From Meandrina meandrites (Eukaryota; Cnidaria; Anthozoa; Scleractinia; Meandrinidae), in NCBI GenBank assembly GCA_963693305.1, contig OY855907.1, positions 39,148,856 through 39,212,855 of the forward strand: DNA of 64,000 bases, in the 5' to 3' direction. Under the pieces are notes generated by a model that was given only the letters and a program-made list of their open reading frames with translations, ran no database searches and was not told where the DNA came from. The position numbers and the translations under genes are program-made. Numbering within the stretch: the stretch's first letter is position 1; every line of letters starts with the position of its first letter. Shown here in pieces: positions 10,400 to 25,100 of this stretch.

Positions 10400-13300
10400 A
10401 AGTGTGCACATAAGTGTGCACAAAAATGACTGCACAAGCACATAAATGTGCACAAAGATGACTGTACACCCATATAAGTGTACACATAAATTACTGTAAA
10501 CGAAAATAAGTGTGCACAAAAATGACTGTACACGCACATAAGTGTGCCCAAAGGTGACTGTACACCCACATAAGTGTGCACAAAAATGACTGCAAACGCA
10601 CATAAGTGTGCACAATAATGACTGCACACGCACATAAGTGTGCACAAAAATGACTGTACACGCACATAAGTGTGCACAAAAATGACTGTACACGCACATA
10701 AGTGTGCACAAAAATGACTGTACACGCACATAAGTGTGAACAAAAATGACTGTACCCCGACATAAGTGTGCACAAAAATGAATGTACACCCACATAAGTG
10801 TGAACAAAAATGACTGTACACGCACAAAAGTGTGCACAAAAATGACTGTACACCCACATAAGTTTTCACAATAATGACTGTACACGCACATAAGAGTGCA
10901 CATTAATGACCGTACACGCACATAAGTGTGCACAATAATGACTGTACACGCACATAAGTTTGCACAAAAATGACTATACACGCACATACGTGTGCACAAA
11001 ATGACTGTACCCCCACATAAGTGTACTCAAAATGAATGTACACCGACATAAGTGTGCACAAAAATGACTTTACACCCACATAAGTGTAGACATAAATGAC
11101 TGTACATGCACATAAGTATGCGCAAAAATGACTGCACACGCACATAAGTGTGCACAAAGATGACTGTACACCCACAGAAGTTTACACAAGAATGACTGTA
11201 CAAGCATATAAGTGTGCACAAAAATAACTGTACACCCACATAACTGTGCACAAAAATGACTGTACACCCAGATAAGGGTGCACAAAAATGACTGTACACC
11301 CACATAAGTTTGCATAAAAATGCCTGTACACGAACATAAGTGTGCACAAAAAAGACTGTACCCCGACATAAGTGTGTGCAAAAATGAACGTACACCCACA
11401 TAAGTGTGAATAAAAATGACTGTACACGCACATAAGTGTGCACAAAAATGACTGTACACCCACATAAGTGTGCATAAAAATGACTGTACACGCACATAAG
11501 TGTGCACAAAAATGACTGTACACCCACATAAGTGTGCATAATAATGACTGTACACGCACATAAGAGTGTACAAAAATGACCTTACACCCACATAAGTGTG
11601 CACAAAACTGACTGTACACCCACATAAGTGTAGACATAAATGACTGTACACGCACATTAGTGTGTGCAAAAATGACTGTACACGCACCTAAGTGTCCACA
11701 AAGATGAGTGTACACCCACAGAAGTTTGCACAAAAATGACTGTACACGCATATAAGTGTGCACAAAAATAACTGTACACGCACATAAGTGTGCACAATAA
11801 TGACTATACACCCACATAAGTGTGCACAAAGATGACTGTACACCCACAGAAGTTTACACAAAAATGACTGGACACGCATATAAGTGTGCACAAAAATAAC
11901 TGTACACCAACATAACTGTGCACAATAATGACTGTACACCCACATAAGTGTGCACAAAAATGACTTTACACGCACATAAGTGTGCACAAAAGTGACTGTA
12001 CACCCACACATGTGTGCAGAAAAATGACAGTACACGCACGTAAGTGTGCACAAAAATGACTGTACCCCGACATAAGTGTGCACAAAGATGACTGTACACC
12101 CACAGAAGTTTACACAAGAATGACTGTACAAGCATATAAGTGTGCACAAAAATAACTGTACACCCACATAACTGTGCACAAAAATGACTGTACACCCAGA
12201 CAAGGGTGCACAAAAATGACCTTACACCCACATAAGTGTGCATAAAAATGCCTGTACACGTACATAAGTGTGCACAAAAAAGACTGTACCCCGACATAAC
12301 TGTGCCCAAAAATGAATGTACACCCACATAAGTGTGAATAAAAGTGACTGTACACGCACATAAGTGTGCACAAAAATGACTGTACACCCACATAAGTGTG
12401 CATAATAATGACTGTACACGCACATAAGAGTGTACAAAAATGACCTTACACCCAGATAAGTGTGCACAAAACTGACTGTACACCCACATAAGTGTAGACA
12501 TAAATGACTGTACACGCACATGAGTGTGTGCAAAAATGACTATAAACGCACCTAAGTGTCCACAAAGATGAGTGTACACCCACAGAAGTTTGCACAAAAA
12601 TGACTGTACACGCATATAAGTGTGCACAAAAATAACTGTACACGCACATAAGTGTGCAAAATAATGACTATACACCCACATAAGTGTGCACAAAGATGAC
12701 TGTACACCCACAGAAGTTTACACAAAAATGACTGCACACGCATATAAGTGTGCACAAAAATAACTGTACACGCACATAAGTGTGCACAATAATGACTATA
12801 CACCCACATAAGTGTACACAAAGATGACTGTACACCCACAGAAGTTTGCACAAAAACGACTGTACACGCGTATAAGTGTGCACAAAAATAACTGTACACC
12901 CACATAACTGTGCACAATAATGACTGTACACCCACATGAGTGTGCACAAAAATGACTTTACACGCACATAAGTGTGCACAAAAGTGACTGTACACCCACA
13001 CATGTGTGCAGAAAAATGACAGTACACGCACGTAAGTGTGCACAAAAATGACTGTACCCCGACATAAGTGTGCACAAAGATGACTGTACACACACAGAAG
13101 TTTGCACAAAAATGACTTTACACGCACAAAAGTGTGCACAAAAATAACTGTAAACGCACATAAGTGTGCACAAAAATAACTGTACACGCACATAACTGTG
13201 CAAAAAAATGACTGTACACCCACATAAGTGTGCACAAAGATGACTGTACACGCACATAAGTGTGCACAAAAATGACCTTACACCCAGATAAGTGTGCACA

Positions 13301-16300
13301 AAAATGACTGTACACCCAAATAAGTGTGCACAAAGATGACTGTACACCCACATAAGTGTGCACAAAAATGACTGTACACGCATATAAGTGTGCACAAAAA
13401 TAACTGTACACGCACATAAGTGTGACCAAAAATGACTGTACACGCACATAAGTGTGAACAAAAATGACTGTACCCCGACATAAGTGTGCACAAAAATTAA
13501 TGTACACCCACATAAGTGTGAACAAAAATGACTGTACACGCACAAAAGTGTGCACAAAAATGACTGTACACCCACATAAGTGTGCACAATAATGACTGTA
13601 CACGCACATAAGAGTGCACATTAATGACCGTACACGCACATAAGTGTGCACAATAATGACTGTACACGCACATAAGTTTGCACAAAAATGACTATACACG
13701 CACATAAGTGTACACAAAAATGAATGTACACCCACGTAAGTGTGCACAAAAATGACTGTACACGCAATAAAGTGTGCACAAAAATGACTGTACACCAACA
13801 TAAGTGTAGACATAAATGACTGTACATGCACATAAGTATGCGCACATAAGTATGCGCACATAAGTTTGCACAAAAATGACTATACACGCACATACGTGTG
13901 CACAAAATGACTGTACCCCCAGATAAGTGTACTCAAAATGAATGTACACCGACATAAGTGTGCACAAAAATGACTTTACACCCACATAAGTGTAGACATA
14001 AATGACTGTACATGCACATAAGTATGCGCAAAAATGACTGCACACGCACATAAGTGTGCACAAAGATGACTGTACACCCACAGAAGTTTACACAAGAATG
14101 ACTGTACAAGCATATAAGTGTGCACAAAAATAACTGTACACCCACATAACTGTGCACAAAAATGACTGTACACCCAGATAAGGGTGCACAAAAATGACTG
14201 TACACCCACATAAGTTTGCATAAAAATGCCTGTACACGAACATAAGTGTGCACAAAAAAGACTGTACCCCGACATAAGTGTGTGCAAAAATGAACGTACA
14301 CCCACATAAGTGTGAATAAAAATGACTGTACACGCACATAAGTGTGCACAAAAATGACTGTACACCCACATAAGTGTGCATAAAAATGACTGTACACGCA
14401 CATAAGTGTGCACAAAAATGACTGTACACCCACATAAGTGTGCATAATAATGACTGTACACGCACATAAGAGTGTACAAAAATGACCTTACACCCACATA
14501 AGTGTGCACAAAACTGACTGTACACCCACATAAGTGTAGACATAAATGACTGTACACGCACATTAGTGTGTGCAAAAATGACTGTACACGCACCTAAGTG
14601 TCCACAAAGATGAGTGTACACCCACAGAAGTTTGCACAAAAATGACTGTACACGCATATAAGTGTGCACAAAAATAACTGTACACGCACATAAGTGTGCA
14701 CAATAATGACTATACACCCACAAAAGTGTGCACAAAGATGACTGTACACCCACAGAAGTTTACACAAAAATGACTGGACACGCATATAAGTGTGCACAAA
14801 AATAACTGTACACCAACATAACTGTGCACAATAATGACTGTACACCCACATAAGTGTGCACAAAAATGACTTTACACGCACATAAGTGTGCACAAAAGTG
14901 ACTGTACACCCACACATGTGTGCAGAAAAATGACAGTACACGCACGTAAGTGTGCACAAAAATGACTGTACCCCGACATAAGTGTGCACAAAGATGACTG
15001 TACACCCACAGAAGTTTACACAAGAATGACTGTACAAGCATATAAGTGTGCACAAAAATAACTGTACACCCACATAACTGTGCACAAAAATGACTGTACA
15101 CCCAGATAAGGGTGCACAAAAATGACCTTACACCCACATAGGTGTGCATAAAAATGCCTGTACACGTACATAAGTGTGCACAAAAAAGACTGTACCCCGA
15201 CATAACTGTGCCCAAAAATGAATGTACACCCACATAAGTGTGAATAAAAGTGACTGTACACGCACATAAGTGTGCACAAAAATGACTGTACACCCACATA
15301 AGTGTGCATAATAATGACTGTACACGCACATAAGAGTGTACAAAAATGACCTTACACCCAGATAAGTGTGCACAAAACTGACTGTACACCCACATAAGTG
15401 TAGACATAAATGACTGTACACGCACATGAGTGTGTGCAAAAATGACTATAAACGCACCTAAGTGTCCACAAAGATGAGTGTACACCCACAGAAGTTTGCA
15501 CAAAAATGACTGTACACGCATATAAGTGAGCACAAAAATAACTGTACACGCACATAAGTGTGCAAAATAATGACTATACACCCACATAAGTGTGCACAAA
15601 GATGACTGTACACCCACAGACGTTTACACAAAAATGACTGCACACGCTTATAAGTGTGCACAAAAATAACTGTACACGCACGTAAGTGTGCACAATAATG
15701 ACTATACACCCACATAAGTGTACACAAAGATGACTGTACACCCACAGAAGTTTGCACAAAAACGACTGTACACGCGTATAAGTGTGCACAAAAATAACTG
15801 TACACCCACATAACTGTGCACAATAATGACTGTACACCCACATGAGTGTGCACAAAAATGACTTTACACGCACATAAGTGTGCACAAAAATGACTGTACA
15901 CCCAAATAAGTGTGCACAAAGATGACTGTACACCCACATAAGTGTGCACAAAAATGACTGTAAAGGCATATAAGTGTGCACAAAAATAACTGTACACGCA
16001 CATAAGTGTGACCAAAAATGACTGTACACGCACATAAGTGTGAACAAAAATGACTGTACCCGACATAAGTGTGCACAAAAATTAATGTACACCCACATAA
16101 GTGTGAACAAAAATGACTGTACACGCACAAAAGTGTGCACAATAATGACTGTACACGCACATAAGAGTGCACATTAATGACCGTACACGCACATAAGTGT
16201 GCACAATAATGACTGTACACGCACATAAGTTTGCACAAAAATGACTATACACGCACATAAGTGTACACAAAAATGAATGTACACCCACGTAAGTGTGCAC

Positions 16301-17278
16301 AAAAATGACTGTACACGCACATAAGTGTGCACAAAAATGACTGTACACCAACATAAGTGTAGACATAAATGACTGTACAGGCACATAAGTATGCGCAAAA
16401 ATGACTGCACACGCACATAAGTGTGCACAAAGATGACTGTACACCCACAGAAGTTTACACAAGAATGACTGTACAAGCATATAAGTGTGCACAAAAATAA
16501 CTGTTCACCCACATAACTGTGCACAAAAACGACTGTACACCCAGATAAGGGTGCACAAAAATGACTGTACACCCACATAAGTGTGCATAAAAATGCCTGT
16601 ACACGTACATAAGTGTGCACAAAAAAGACTGTACCCCGACATAAGTGTGCACAAAAATGAATGTACACCCACATAAGTGTGAATAAAAATGACTGTACAC
16701 GCACATAAGTGTGCACAAAAATGACCTTACACCCAGATAAGTGTGCACAAAACTGACTGTACGCCCACATAAGTGTAGACATAAATGACTATACACGCAC
16801 ATGAGTGTGTGCAAAAATGACTGTACACGCACCTAAGTGTTCACAAAGATGAGTGTACACCCACAGAAGTTTGCACAAAAATGACTGTACACGCATATAA
16901 GTTATCACAAAAATAACTGTACATGCACATAAGTGTGCACAATAATGACTATACACCCACATAAGTGTGCACAAAGATGACTGTACACACAGAGAAGTTT
17001 GCACAAAAATGACTGCACACGCACATAAGTGTGCACAAAAATATCTGTACACCCACATAACTGTTCACAATAATGACTGTACACCCACATAAGTGTGCAC
17101 AAAAATGACTGTACACGCACATATGTGTGCAGAAAAATGACAGTACACGCACGTAAGTGTGCACAAAAATGACTGTAAACCCACAGAAGTTTGCACAAAA
17201 ATGACTGTACACGCACAAAAGTGTGCACAAAAATAACTGTAAACGCACATAAGTGTGCACAATAATGACTGTACACCC
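10400..17278. repeat. 32-bp satellite array 1 (6.9 kb)
   Basis: Tandem monomers of exactly 32 bp: in a clean stretch AAGTGTG recurs at 10636, 10668 and 10700. The commonest form is GTGTGCACAAAAATGACTGT followed by ACACGCACATAA. Each carries the 8-bp palindrome TGTGCACA and the 6-bp palindrome TGTACA. Variants (ACCCACAGAAGTTTGCAC, CATAACTG, GTAGACATAAATG and others) recur in a fixed order, forming higher-order units. No TTA, CTA or TCA occurs in the consensus, so the minus strand is open in all three frames; these frames are not genes. Confidence 0.95.
10958..16770. repeat. 2,906-bp tandem segmental duplication within array 1
   Basis: The run of monomer variants from about 10958 is repeated from about 13864 at a constant offset of 2,906 bp, with almost no differences to about 12975/15881. 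After that the second copy lacks roughly ten monomers. The junction near 13835-13866 shows a small local triplication of CATAAGTATGCGCA-type sequence. The right end of the second copy is approximate. Confidence 0.85.
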
Positions 17279-17405
17279 CATGTTATGTTCATTTAAAAGT
17301 GATTTGTTTCCTATGTTTCAGTGGCATGCCTAAACTAGCTACCTCGAAGCTAAGTGTATGACCACTATAAACAACATTTACATTTTTTTACATTTAGATT
17401 TTTAC
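17279..17405. repeat. Spacer A, copy 2
   Basis: Same module as 7884-8008, with the commoner TTTAAAAG form; it ends where the satellite resumes with ACCCACATAAG. Confidence 0.9.
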
Positions 17406-17723
17406 CCACATAAGTGTGCAAAAAATGACTTTACATGCACATAAGTGTGCACAAAAATGACTGTAGACGCACATAAGTGTGCACAAAGACGACTGTACAC
17501 CCAGATAATTTTGCACAAAAATGACTGTACACCCACATAAGTTTGCACAAAAAGGACTGTACACGCACATAAGTGTGCACAGAAATGACTGTAAACCCAT
17601 ATAAGTGTGCACAAAAATGACTGCAAACGCACATAAGTTAGCACAATAATGACTGTACACGCACATAGGTGTGCACAAAAATGACTGTACATCCACATAA
17701 GTGTGCACAAAAATGACTGTACA
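17406..17723. repeat. Short satellite block between spacers A and B, copy 2
   Basis: Ten 32-bp monomers in the same variant order as the other A-B intervals, including the marker variants GATAATTTTGCAC and CATAAGTTAGCAC. Confidence 0.9.
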
Positions 17724-19878
17724 GCCTTTTTGTGCCTGATATCTGAGCGAATTTGCAAAAACCTGGTCGCCGAGGTTTTCGGTTGGACTCGGGCGAAGCC
17801 CGAGTCCAAGCCCAGCTGGTGCCCTTAACGGTAGGGCGGCTGCCGTCACCAGTGCCCTGGTGACCTGGCCCAGGGTCTTAGCTATCCGCCGGTGCCTGGT
17901 TGGCGGACTAGCTGTTAAAAGCAGGGGGGAGGGGAGGGTTTTTCTGTCCATGCGTGGGCCTGTTTGTGTTAAATTTTGAGCACGTTTGTGTTGAATTTTG
18001 AATGCCCTGTGGGGGCTGTCGATTATTTTGATTGACGTTGCTTGAGGGTTCCCTGCTGAGAAGGGACCTGGCTGGTGTGTCAGGTGTCACGTGGGCTGGT
18101 GACGTGACAATCTCTAGCCAGGGGGGAGGCCTAGGGACTTTTACCAGCTTGGAGTGTTTTGGCTTGTGGGCGACCAGGTTCTTGCAAATCCGCTAAAAAT
18201 GGCTGTTCAAAATCTGTTAAAATCTGTGACAAAGCTCCTTTAAATACATGTAAGCAAGTCCTGATGTGATGGACTTTTAATTTTCTGGTCTCTTGAAAAT
18301 ACAACATATAGTTTCACGTCTTGTCACCAGTCTCATCTACCTTCTTTAAAGACATGATAAGAGCACCCCCCCCCCCCTGTGAGTGAACTTGGCAACAGTT
18401 GAACAAAAGATACCAGTTTGAAGGGAAGGATAGTTATACTGTTGAATGACACAAATTTTATTCTTTAGACACTGAATTGAAAAATTGAAATTTTTTCAGC
18501 ACTCATGTGGAATCCTCTTAGACCCTTTTTGTGTTGTCAGGCCTCATATAGATATGTATAGCTATGCGCATCTATGGATCTAGACAGGGAAAGGTTGTAC
18601 AAATCCATTAGGGGGTGAAAGGCACATGGACAACTAGACAGCTTTATCAACCCTGCATATATCCATGCAGTACTTGGGCTCGAAAGAGCACAACAACGTT
18701 GCTAGTAACAATAGTAGCTGTTACAGAAAACAAGTTCAAAATATGGATACGCATCTATGGTATAGTGGAGTTCCCTGTACTAGGCAATGGTTGTAGAAGC
18801 GTAATAAAAGGAATATGGATTAATGAAAAAGACGAAATAGTGAATTGCTAATGATTTGAGTGTGAAATACAAAAAATCCATATGGTACCGAAAGAACCGG
18901 AAAACTGATTTTGCAATATTGAGGGAAGAGTGGGATTCCTGTGGGCATTTACATAAGGCCTGTTTTAGCCTAAAATGTGAAATTAATTTTTTTTTTAAAC
19001 TTTGTTTGAATGTTATGTCACATAAATCAAAAGACATTTTGCACTGGGAAAAAGGAAAATAACTGAAAATGGGGTTCATATTAGTTAACTTCCAGCTTAG
19101 GTAAGTTCGGTGATGACTGACTTGCTGCTGCCCGGTACGAAAACCCTAGAAAACCCTGTGGGAAAAAATAAAGGGAACGTACTCTCCTCATCGAAGGCTG
19201 AGCGCACTACCCCTGGAGATGGGGCCAATCAAATACCGAATTAATTTAAGCTATATTTATAAATATGTGTCAAGTCCACAATATTGTTCAGACGTGCAAG
19301 TGTCCTGAGCTGTGCCACTGACTGAGCTCCACCAAGGCATGTCAGAGGTAATCCAACAACTGATAGAAGGACAGACAGGCATCTCCAAATCAGCTCGACC
19401 ATGCAAAAACAGAGAAATAACGAAACAATGAATGAGAAAGGGTGATGATTTTCTGGGTGGGATATGGGCAAATAAATTTTTAAATGAGATCAGTAGTTGT
19501 ACATAAGCTATATTCCATAGTGGTTAAACCACATACAGTATTCAATGACCACCCAGGGCCAATGAAAGGAAAATCCTATTGCAGCCAACCCACGTGAGTT
19601 GATGTGAAAGAAAAAATATTCTGTTTAGTCAATCGAAGCCAAACATAATACCATTGAGAAACTACAAAAGCAGCAGAAAAAAACAGGGCACCCAAAGGGT
19701 ACATGTGTGGGATACAATGTTGCGATTCATCTGCATAACTCACTTGTATAAGTTATTTACATAATTTTCTTTTCTTTTCAACAAATGCATACTGATTATA
19801 GCGCACCATTGAAGGGAAGTGTTTTAACATTCAGTTACAGTGCTTTTACAGCTAGACAAGGATATGGCTGTAACCAAT
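17724..19878. repeat. Spacer B, copy 2
   Basis: Full-length copy of the 2.16-kb module with a shorter poly-C tract (about 18365-18377). The plus-strand frame 18615-18851 (78 codons) is intact here but broken by a one-base deletion in copy 1 (near 9198), which argues against it being a gene. Confidence 0.9.
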
Positions 19879-21624
19879 AAGTGTGCACATAAGTGTGCAC
19901 AAAAATGACTGCACAAGCACATAAGTGTGCACAAAGATGACTGTACACCCATATAAGTGTACACATAAATTACTGTAAACGAAAATAAGTGTGCACAAAA
20001 ATGACTGTACACGCACATAAGTGTGCCCAAAGGTGACTGTACACCCACATAAGTGTGCACAAAAATGACTGCAAACGCACATAAGTGTGCACAATAATGA
20101 CTGCACACGCACATAAGTGTGCACAAAAATGACTGTACACGCACATAAGTGTGCACAAAAATGACTGTACACGCACATAAGTGTGCACAAAAATGACTGT
20201 ACACGCACATAAGTGTGAACAAAAATGATTGTACCCCGACATAAGTGTGCACAAAAATGAATGTACACCCACATAAGTGTGAACAAAAATGACTGTACAC
20301 GCACAAAAGTGTGCACAAAAATTACTGTACACCCACATAAGTGTGCACAATAATGACTGTACACGCACATAAGAGTGCACATTAATGACCGTACACGCAC
20401 ATAAGTGTGCACAATAATGACTGTACACGCACATAAGTTTGCACAAAAATGACTATACACGCACATACGTGTGCACAAAATGACTGTACCCCCACATAAG
20501 TGTACACAAAAATGAATGTACACCGACATAAGTGTGCACAAAAATGACTTTACACCCACATAAGTGTAGACATAAATGACTGTACATGCACATAAGTATG
20601 CGAAAAAATGACTGCACACGCACATAAGTGTGCACAAAGATGACTGTACACCCACAGAAGTTTACACAAGAATGACTGTACAAGCATATAAGTGTGCTCA
20701 AAAATAACTGTACACCCACATAACTGTGCACAAAAATGACTGTACACCCAGATAAGGGTGCACAATAATGACCTTACACCCACATAAGTGTGCATAAAAA
20801 TGCCTGTACACGTACATAAGTGTGCACAAGAAAGACTGTACCCCGACATAAGTGTGCGAAAAAATGAATGTACACAAACATAAGTGTGAATAAAAATGAC
20901 TGTACACGCACATAAGTGTGCACAAAAATGACTGTACACCCACATAAGTGTGCATAATAATGACTGTACACGCACATAAGAGTGTACAAAAATGACCTTA
21001 CACCCAGATAAGTGTGCACAAAACTGACTGTACACCCACATAAGTGTAGACATAAATGACTGTACACGCACATTAGTGTGTGCAAAAATGACTGTACACG
21101 CACCTAAGTGTCCACAAAGATGAGTGTACAGCCACAGAAGTTTGCACAAAAATGACTGTACACGCATATAAGTGTGCACAAAAATAACTGTACACGCACA
21201 TAAGTGTGCACAATAATGACTATACACCCACATAAGTGTGCACAAAGATGACTGTACACCCACAGAAGTTTACACAAAAATGACTGCACACGCATATAAG
21301 TGTGCACAAAAATAACTGTACACGCACATAAGTGTGCACAATAATGACTATACACCCACATAAGTGTACACAAAGATGACTGTACACCCACAGAAGTTTG
21401 CACAAAAACAACTTTACACGCGTATAAGTGTGCACAAAAATAACTGTACACCCACATAACTGTGCACAATAATGACTGTACACCCACATAAGTGTGCACA
21501 AAAATGACTTTACACGCACATAAGTGTGCACAAAAGTGACTGTACACCCACACATGTGTGCAGAAAAATGACAGTACACGCACGTAAGTGTGAACAAAAA
21601 TGACTGTACCCCGACATAAGTGTG
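19879..21624. repeat. 32-bp satellite array 2, left of BEL2
   Basis: Monomers in the same order as the start of array 1. The array is interrupted by BEL2 after GACATAAGTGTG and resumes at 28932. Confidence 0.95.
21620..21624. repeat. BEL2 target-site duplication, left
   Basis: GTGTG immediately before the 5' LTR; the same 5 bp follow the 3' LTR at 28932-28936. Confidence 0.9.
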
Positions 21625-22119
21625 TGTAAGCTCAAGTTTTGGTTGTATTGTACAGCGGTTTCACCCGCGAGTTTAGTGTTCAGGCCTGCGCATTGCGGTG
21701 AAAACACATGTGGTGAAATGGCCGCCATGTTCAGGGGGCGACCATGTGAGTGGAAAGTTTTTTCTTGTGTATCGAAGTTTACCTAGGTTCAGCGTGTTTC
21801 GTAAGTATTACTTGCCCGTCTTGTACACCAGTGTTTTTTGGCAAGTATTTCTTAGCGTGTATTCTTTGTATTTCTTTATAGAAACCGTGCAAAGGTGCAA
21901 ACGTGCGAACATACAAACGTGTTATTGTGTATTTTTTAAGCCTTCGAGCTCATCGGGCAAACTGTGTGACGTGCCCTTGTGCAGTGACCGAGTTCAGGAT
22001 TGTGAGATTAAAGTACAGAGTGTGGCACGCGTTTGGAACCTGGATTTGTGTTTGTTTTACTTCGTGTGTTTGGTTTAACCTGTGGCCGATATTTGTGCGT
22101 CGAGATTTTAGCGGCTACA
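21625..22119 (+). repeat. BEL2 5' LTR (495 bp)
   Basis: Starts TGTAAGCTC and ends GCGGCTACA (TG...CA). Possible core promoter and processing signals are TTTCTTTATAGAAACC near 21872-21887 and ATTAAA near 22006; both are guesses from sequence alone. Confidence 0.95.
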
Positions 22120-22189
22120 TTAGTTTGAAACACGTGGAAAGAAACGACTTCAAGGCTTCGTGTAATCGTGTGGTTGTATCGATACTGGT
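22120..22189 (+). other. BEL2 leader between LTR and gag-pol
   Basis: 70 bp (TTAGTTTGAAACACGTGG...). A primer-binding site should lie here, but I cannot match one to a specific tRNA 3' end with confidence. Confidence 0.5.
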
Positions 22190-25100
22190 ATGGATCGACT
22201 TGGTTCGGCGTTGAATCCGGATATCGACGTTCCCTTGGACGGAGACCTTCCTCGTTCGAGAAAAGTTAATGTGACTCTTAATGAAGAAGCTGTTCGAGAC
22301 GAAAGAATTCTGCAGCTTAAGAAGACCAGAAGTGGGTTTAAATCAGCGCTTACTAAGAAGCGAAACGAGCTCTCTGAGTTGTTGCATGGTGACAAGAGTG
22401 TTGATACTGTTAAGATGAAGATTATGGAATTAGATCAAGCATTTGATAATTTCAAAGGAGCTCATGATGTTTACACAAAGAGTCTCGTGGAGGAAGATAG
22501 CATCATGGAATCACGTGAGTACTTTGAGAGTGAATATTGTGCAGTAAAAGAATTAAAGGAAAGGGCAGGAGCTAGGATTTCAGAGCTTTTATTTACACAT
22601 ACACCCCCAGCTGAAAGAGATATTTTGCCTGAAGATTCAATCAGTCAAATAGGCTCAGCTATTAGATCTAGAGCAAGTAGTGGGAGATCTAAGTCTTCAC
22701 GAAGTAGCAGTACAACTAGCTCAACTCGACTGAAGTATGTTGAAGAAGCTGCGAAGCGAAAGGCCCTAGAGGCAAAGTTGAAAGTATTTGAGGAACAAAA
22801 GGCATTAGCAGAGAAGAAGTTTCAGTTGCAACAGCAGGAAGAACTGCTAAGAATTAAGTCAGACCTAGCCCAAACGGCAGCCAGAGAACAGGTGTATGCT
22901 GAAGCAGACGACCTTGAGTGTAGTAGCGAGTTCGATGTGAAACCTGAAGGAACCTTTCAAGAAAAGAAGAAACCAGTTGTAAAAACACGCAACCCTGTGG
23001 CATCAGAGATTTCTCCTGAGAGTAAACCTCCCCTTGTTAATGCCGTAAGCCCCCCAAGCTCGAATGTTGAGACAATTCAAAGGGTGATTGAGTCTCAAGA
23101 AAGGCAGGCAAAATGTATGGAAGGCCTGGTTACTCAGCAACACCAAAGTGCATTGTCTTTAACCCTACCAAAACACGAGGTACCAATATTCAGTGGGGAT
23201 CCCATCCAGTACTGTGGTTTCGTGAAAGCCTTTGAGTGCCTTATTGAATCCAAAACCAGCAGTAATAGTGAAAGGTTGTATTATCTTGTTCAATACACCA
23301 GAGGAGAGGTGCAAGAGCTAATGCGTAGCTATTTGGCCATGGATCCTGATGAAGGGTACCCTGAAGCTCGTAAGATATTGAAGAAGAGATATGGAGAAAG
23401 TTACAGAATTGCCACAGCTTACGTAGACAGAGTGACGAAAGGTCCAGCACTTAAGGCCGAAGACAGTAAAGGTTTACAGAAACTTTCAACCCTGCTTACA
23501 AGTTGTAAGAACACTTTGAAAAGTATTGGCTATGGTAGTAAGATCGAAAATCCTGACAGCCTTAGAGGTGTTATTGAACGATTGCCATACGACTTAAGAA
23601 AGAGATGGCGCTCTACTGCTGATAGGATAACGGAAGATGAGGATAGAGAAGTCAGGTTTGACGACATCGTTGCATTTGTTGAGAAGCAAGCTCGCACCGC
23701 TTCGCATCCTGTGTTCGGAGACATCCTGAGTAGCTCCAAAGATCAAGAAAAGGAAAAGAAAAAGGACCGCAACCCAAAGTTCAAGAACAATAACTTTGCC
23801 ACCAGAGTGGGAGATGACAACCAAGCTAAAGGCAATGGCAACTCCAGATATCTCCCACCCAGAATGACTGGTGCCCAAAACAAAAATTGTGTCATGTGTA
23901 AGAAAGATCACAAGCTTGAGGATTGCCCAGAATTTAAGAGCAAGAGTTATGATGACCGTGTACAGTTTGCATGGAGCAACTTCCTCTGTTACAACTGTCT
24001 GACCCCTGATCATAGAGTGCGTGAGTGCAAAAGGAGGATCACTTGTAAAGACTGTGGGAGAAAGCATTCATCATTATTGCATCCCCCACCTCCAGTCAGA
24101 GTAAATGAGAACCAGAGCCAGCCTGCAATCAGTGAAGTCAGTGGTAATCCCCCTGTACCGGGACCCCAAGGTACAGTCACACTAGTCAGCAATGGGTTCA
24201 TTGGATTCACAGGATCTACAAATCCAGTAATTGGTTTCCCAATCGTACCTGTCAAGGTGAAGGCCAGAGGGTGCCTAGATTATGTGGTTACACATGCTTT
24301 CCTGGACAGTGGGTCTAACTCAACTTTCTGCACCGAAGAACTCCTCAAACAATTGAACGTAGAGGGTGTAGAAACAAGTCTCTCACTGAGTACAATTGAG
24401 AAAGAGAATAGTAGGTTGGAGTGCCGTGTTGTGAGTCTTGAAGCCTGTGACCTTCAGGAAAATGAGTTTGTTGACTTGCCTACAGTCTTCTCCACACCCA
24501 TCCTGCCAGTGTCACCTGATGATATTCCAAGGCAGGAGGACATTGCGAGATGGCCTCATCTTCATGGAATATGTTTACCTCAAGCGAACACACAAGTTGG
24601 TTTGCTGATTGGCAATGATAACACAAGGGCCCTCGAACCAATTGAGATCAGGCAAAGTAGAGGTGAAGGACCTTATGCAGTTCGGACTGTGTTTGGTTGG
24701 ACAGTGAATGGTCCCCTAGGCCGTGAGAGTGACGGAGCAAGCCGCACCGCTAACTTAATCAGAGGAGACGTTCAGCTAGAGAAACAGTTTAAGAAGTTTT
24801 GTGAGCTAGAATTCAGTGACTCTATTGTTGATGCCACAACACAGATGTCCAGAGAAGATCTCAAAGCTCTCGACGTAATGGAGCAGACAACTGTATTGAA
24901 TGTAAACCACTATCAGATGGCGTTACCATGGAAATCACAGCAACCCTCATTGCCTAACAACAGAGCTCTTGCAGAGCACAGGCTGAAGCTTCTCGGGAAG
25001 AGATTTGGTAGGGATCCAGACCTGTTTGGAAAGTACTCAAGTGTTATTGATGATCACCTCCGCAAAGGTTACTGTGAGAAGGTTCCGGTCAGCTCACTAA

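Noticed and set aside
10351..17276. Dozens of long minus-strand open frames encoding Cys/His-rich repeats (CVYSHFCAHLCAC-like)
   Set aside because: They occur in all three frames over the same DNA with a period of 32 codons, which is three satellite monomers. Boundaries follow random substitutions (for example GACTATAC creates a stop). They are satellite by-products.
10400..17278. CRISPR-like array (32-bp repeats)
   Set aside because: The repeats are directly adjacent with no spacers, the context is eukaryotic retroelements, and no cas genes exist.
21698..22214. Separate genes in the BEL2 5' LTR (126 and 103 codons)
   Set aside because: The same frames recur in the 3' LTR; they are non-coding LTR sequence.
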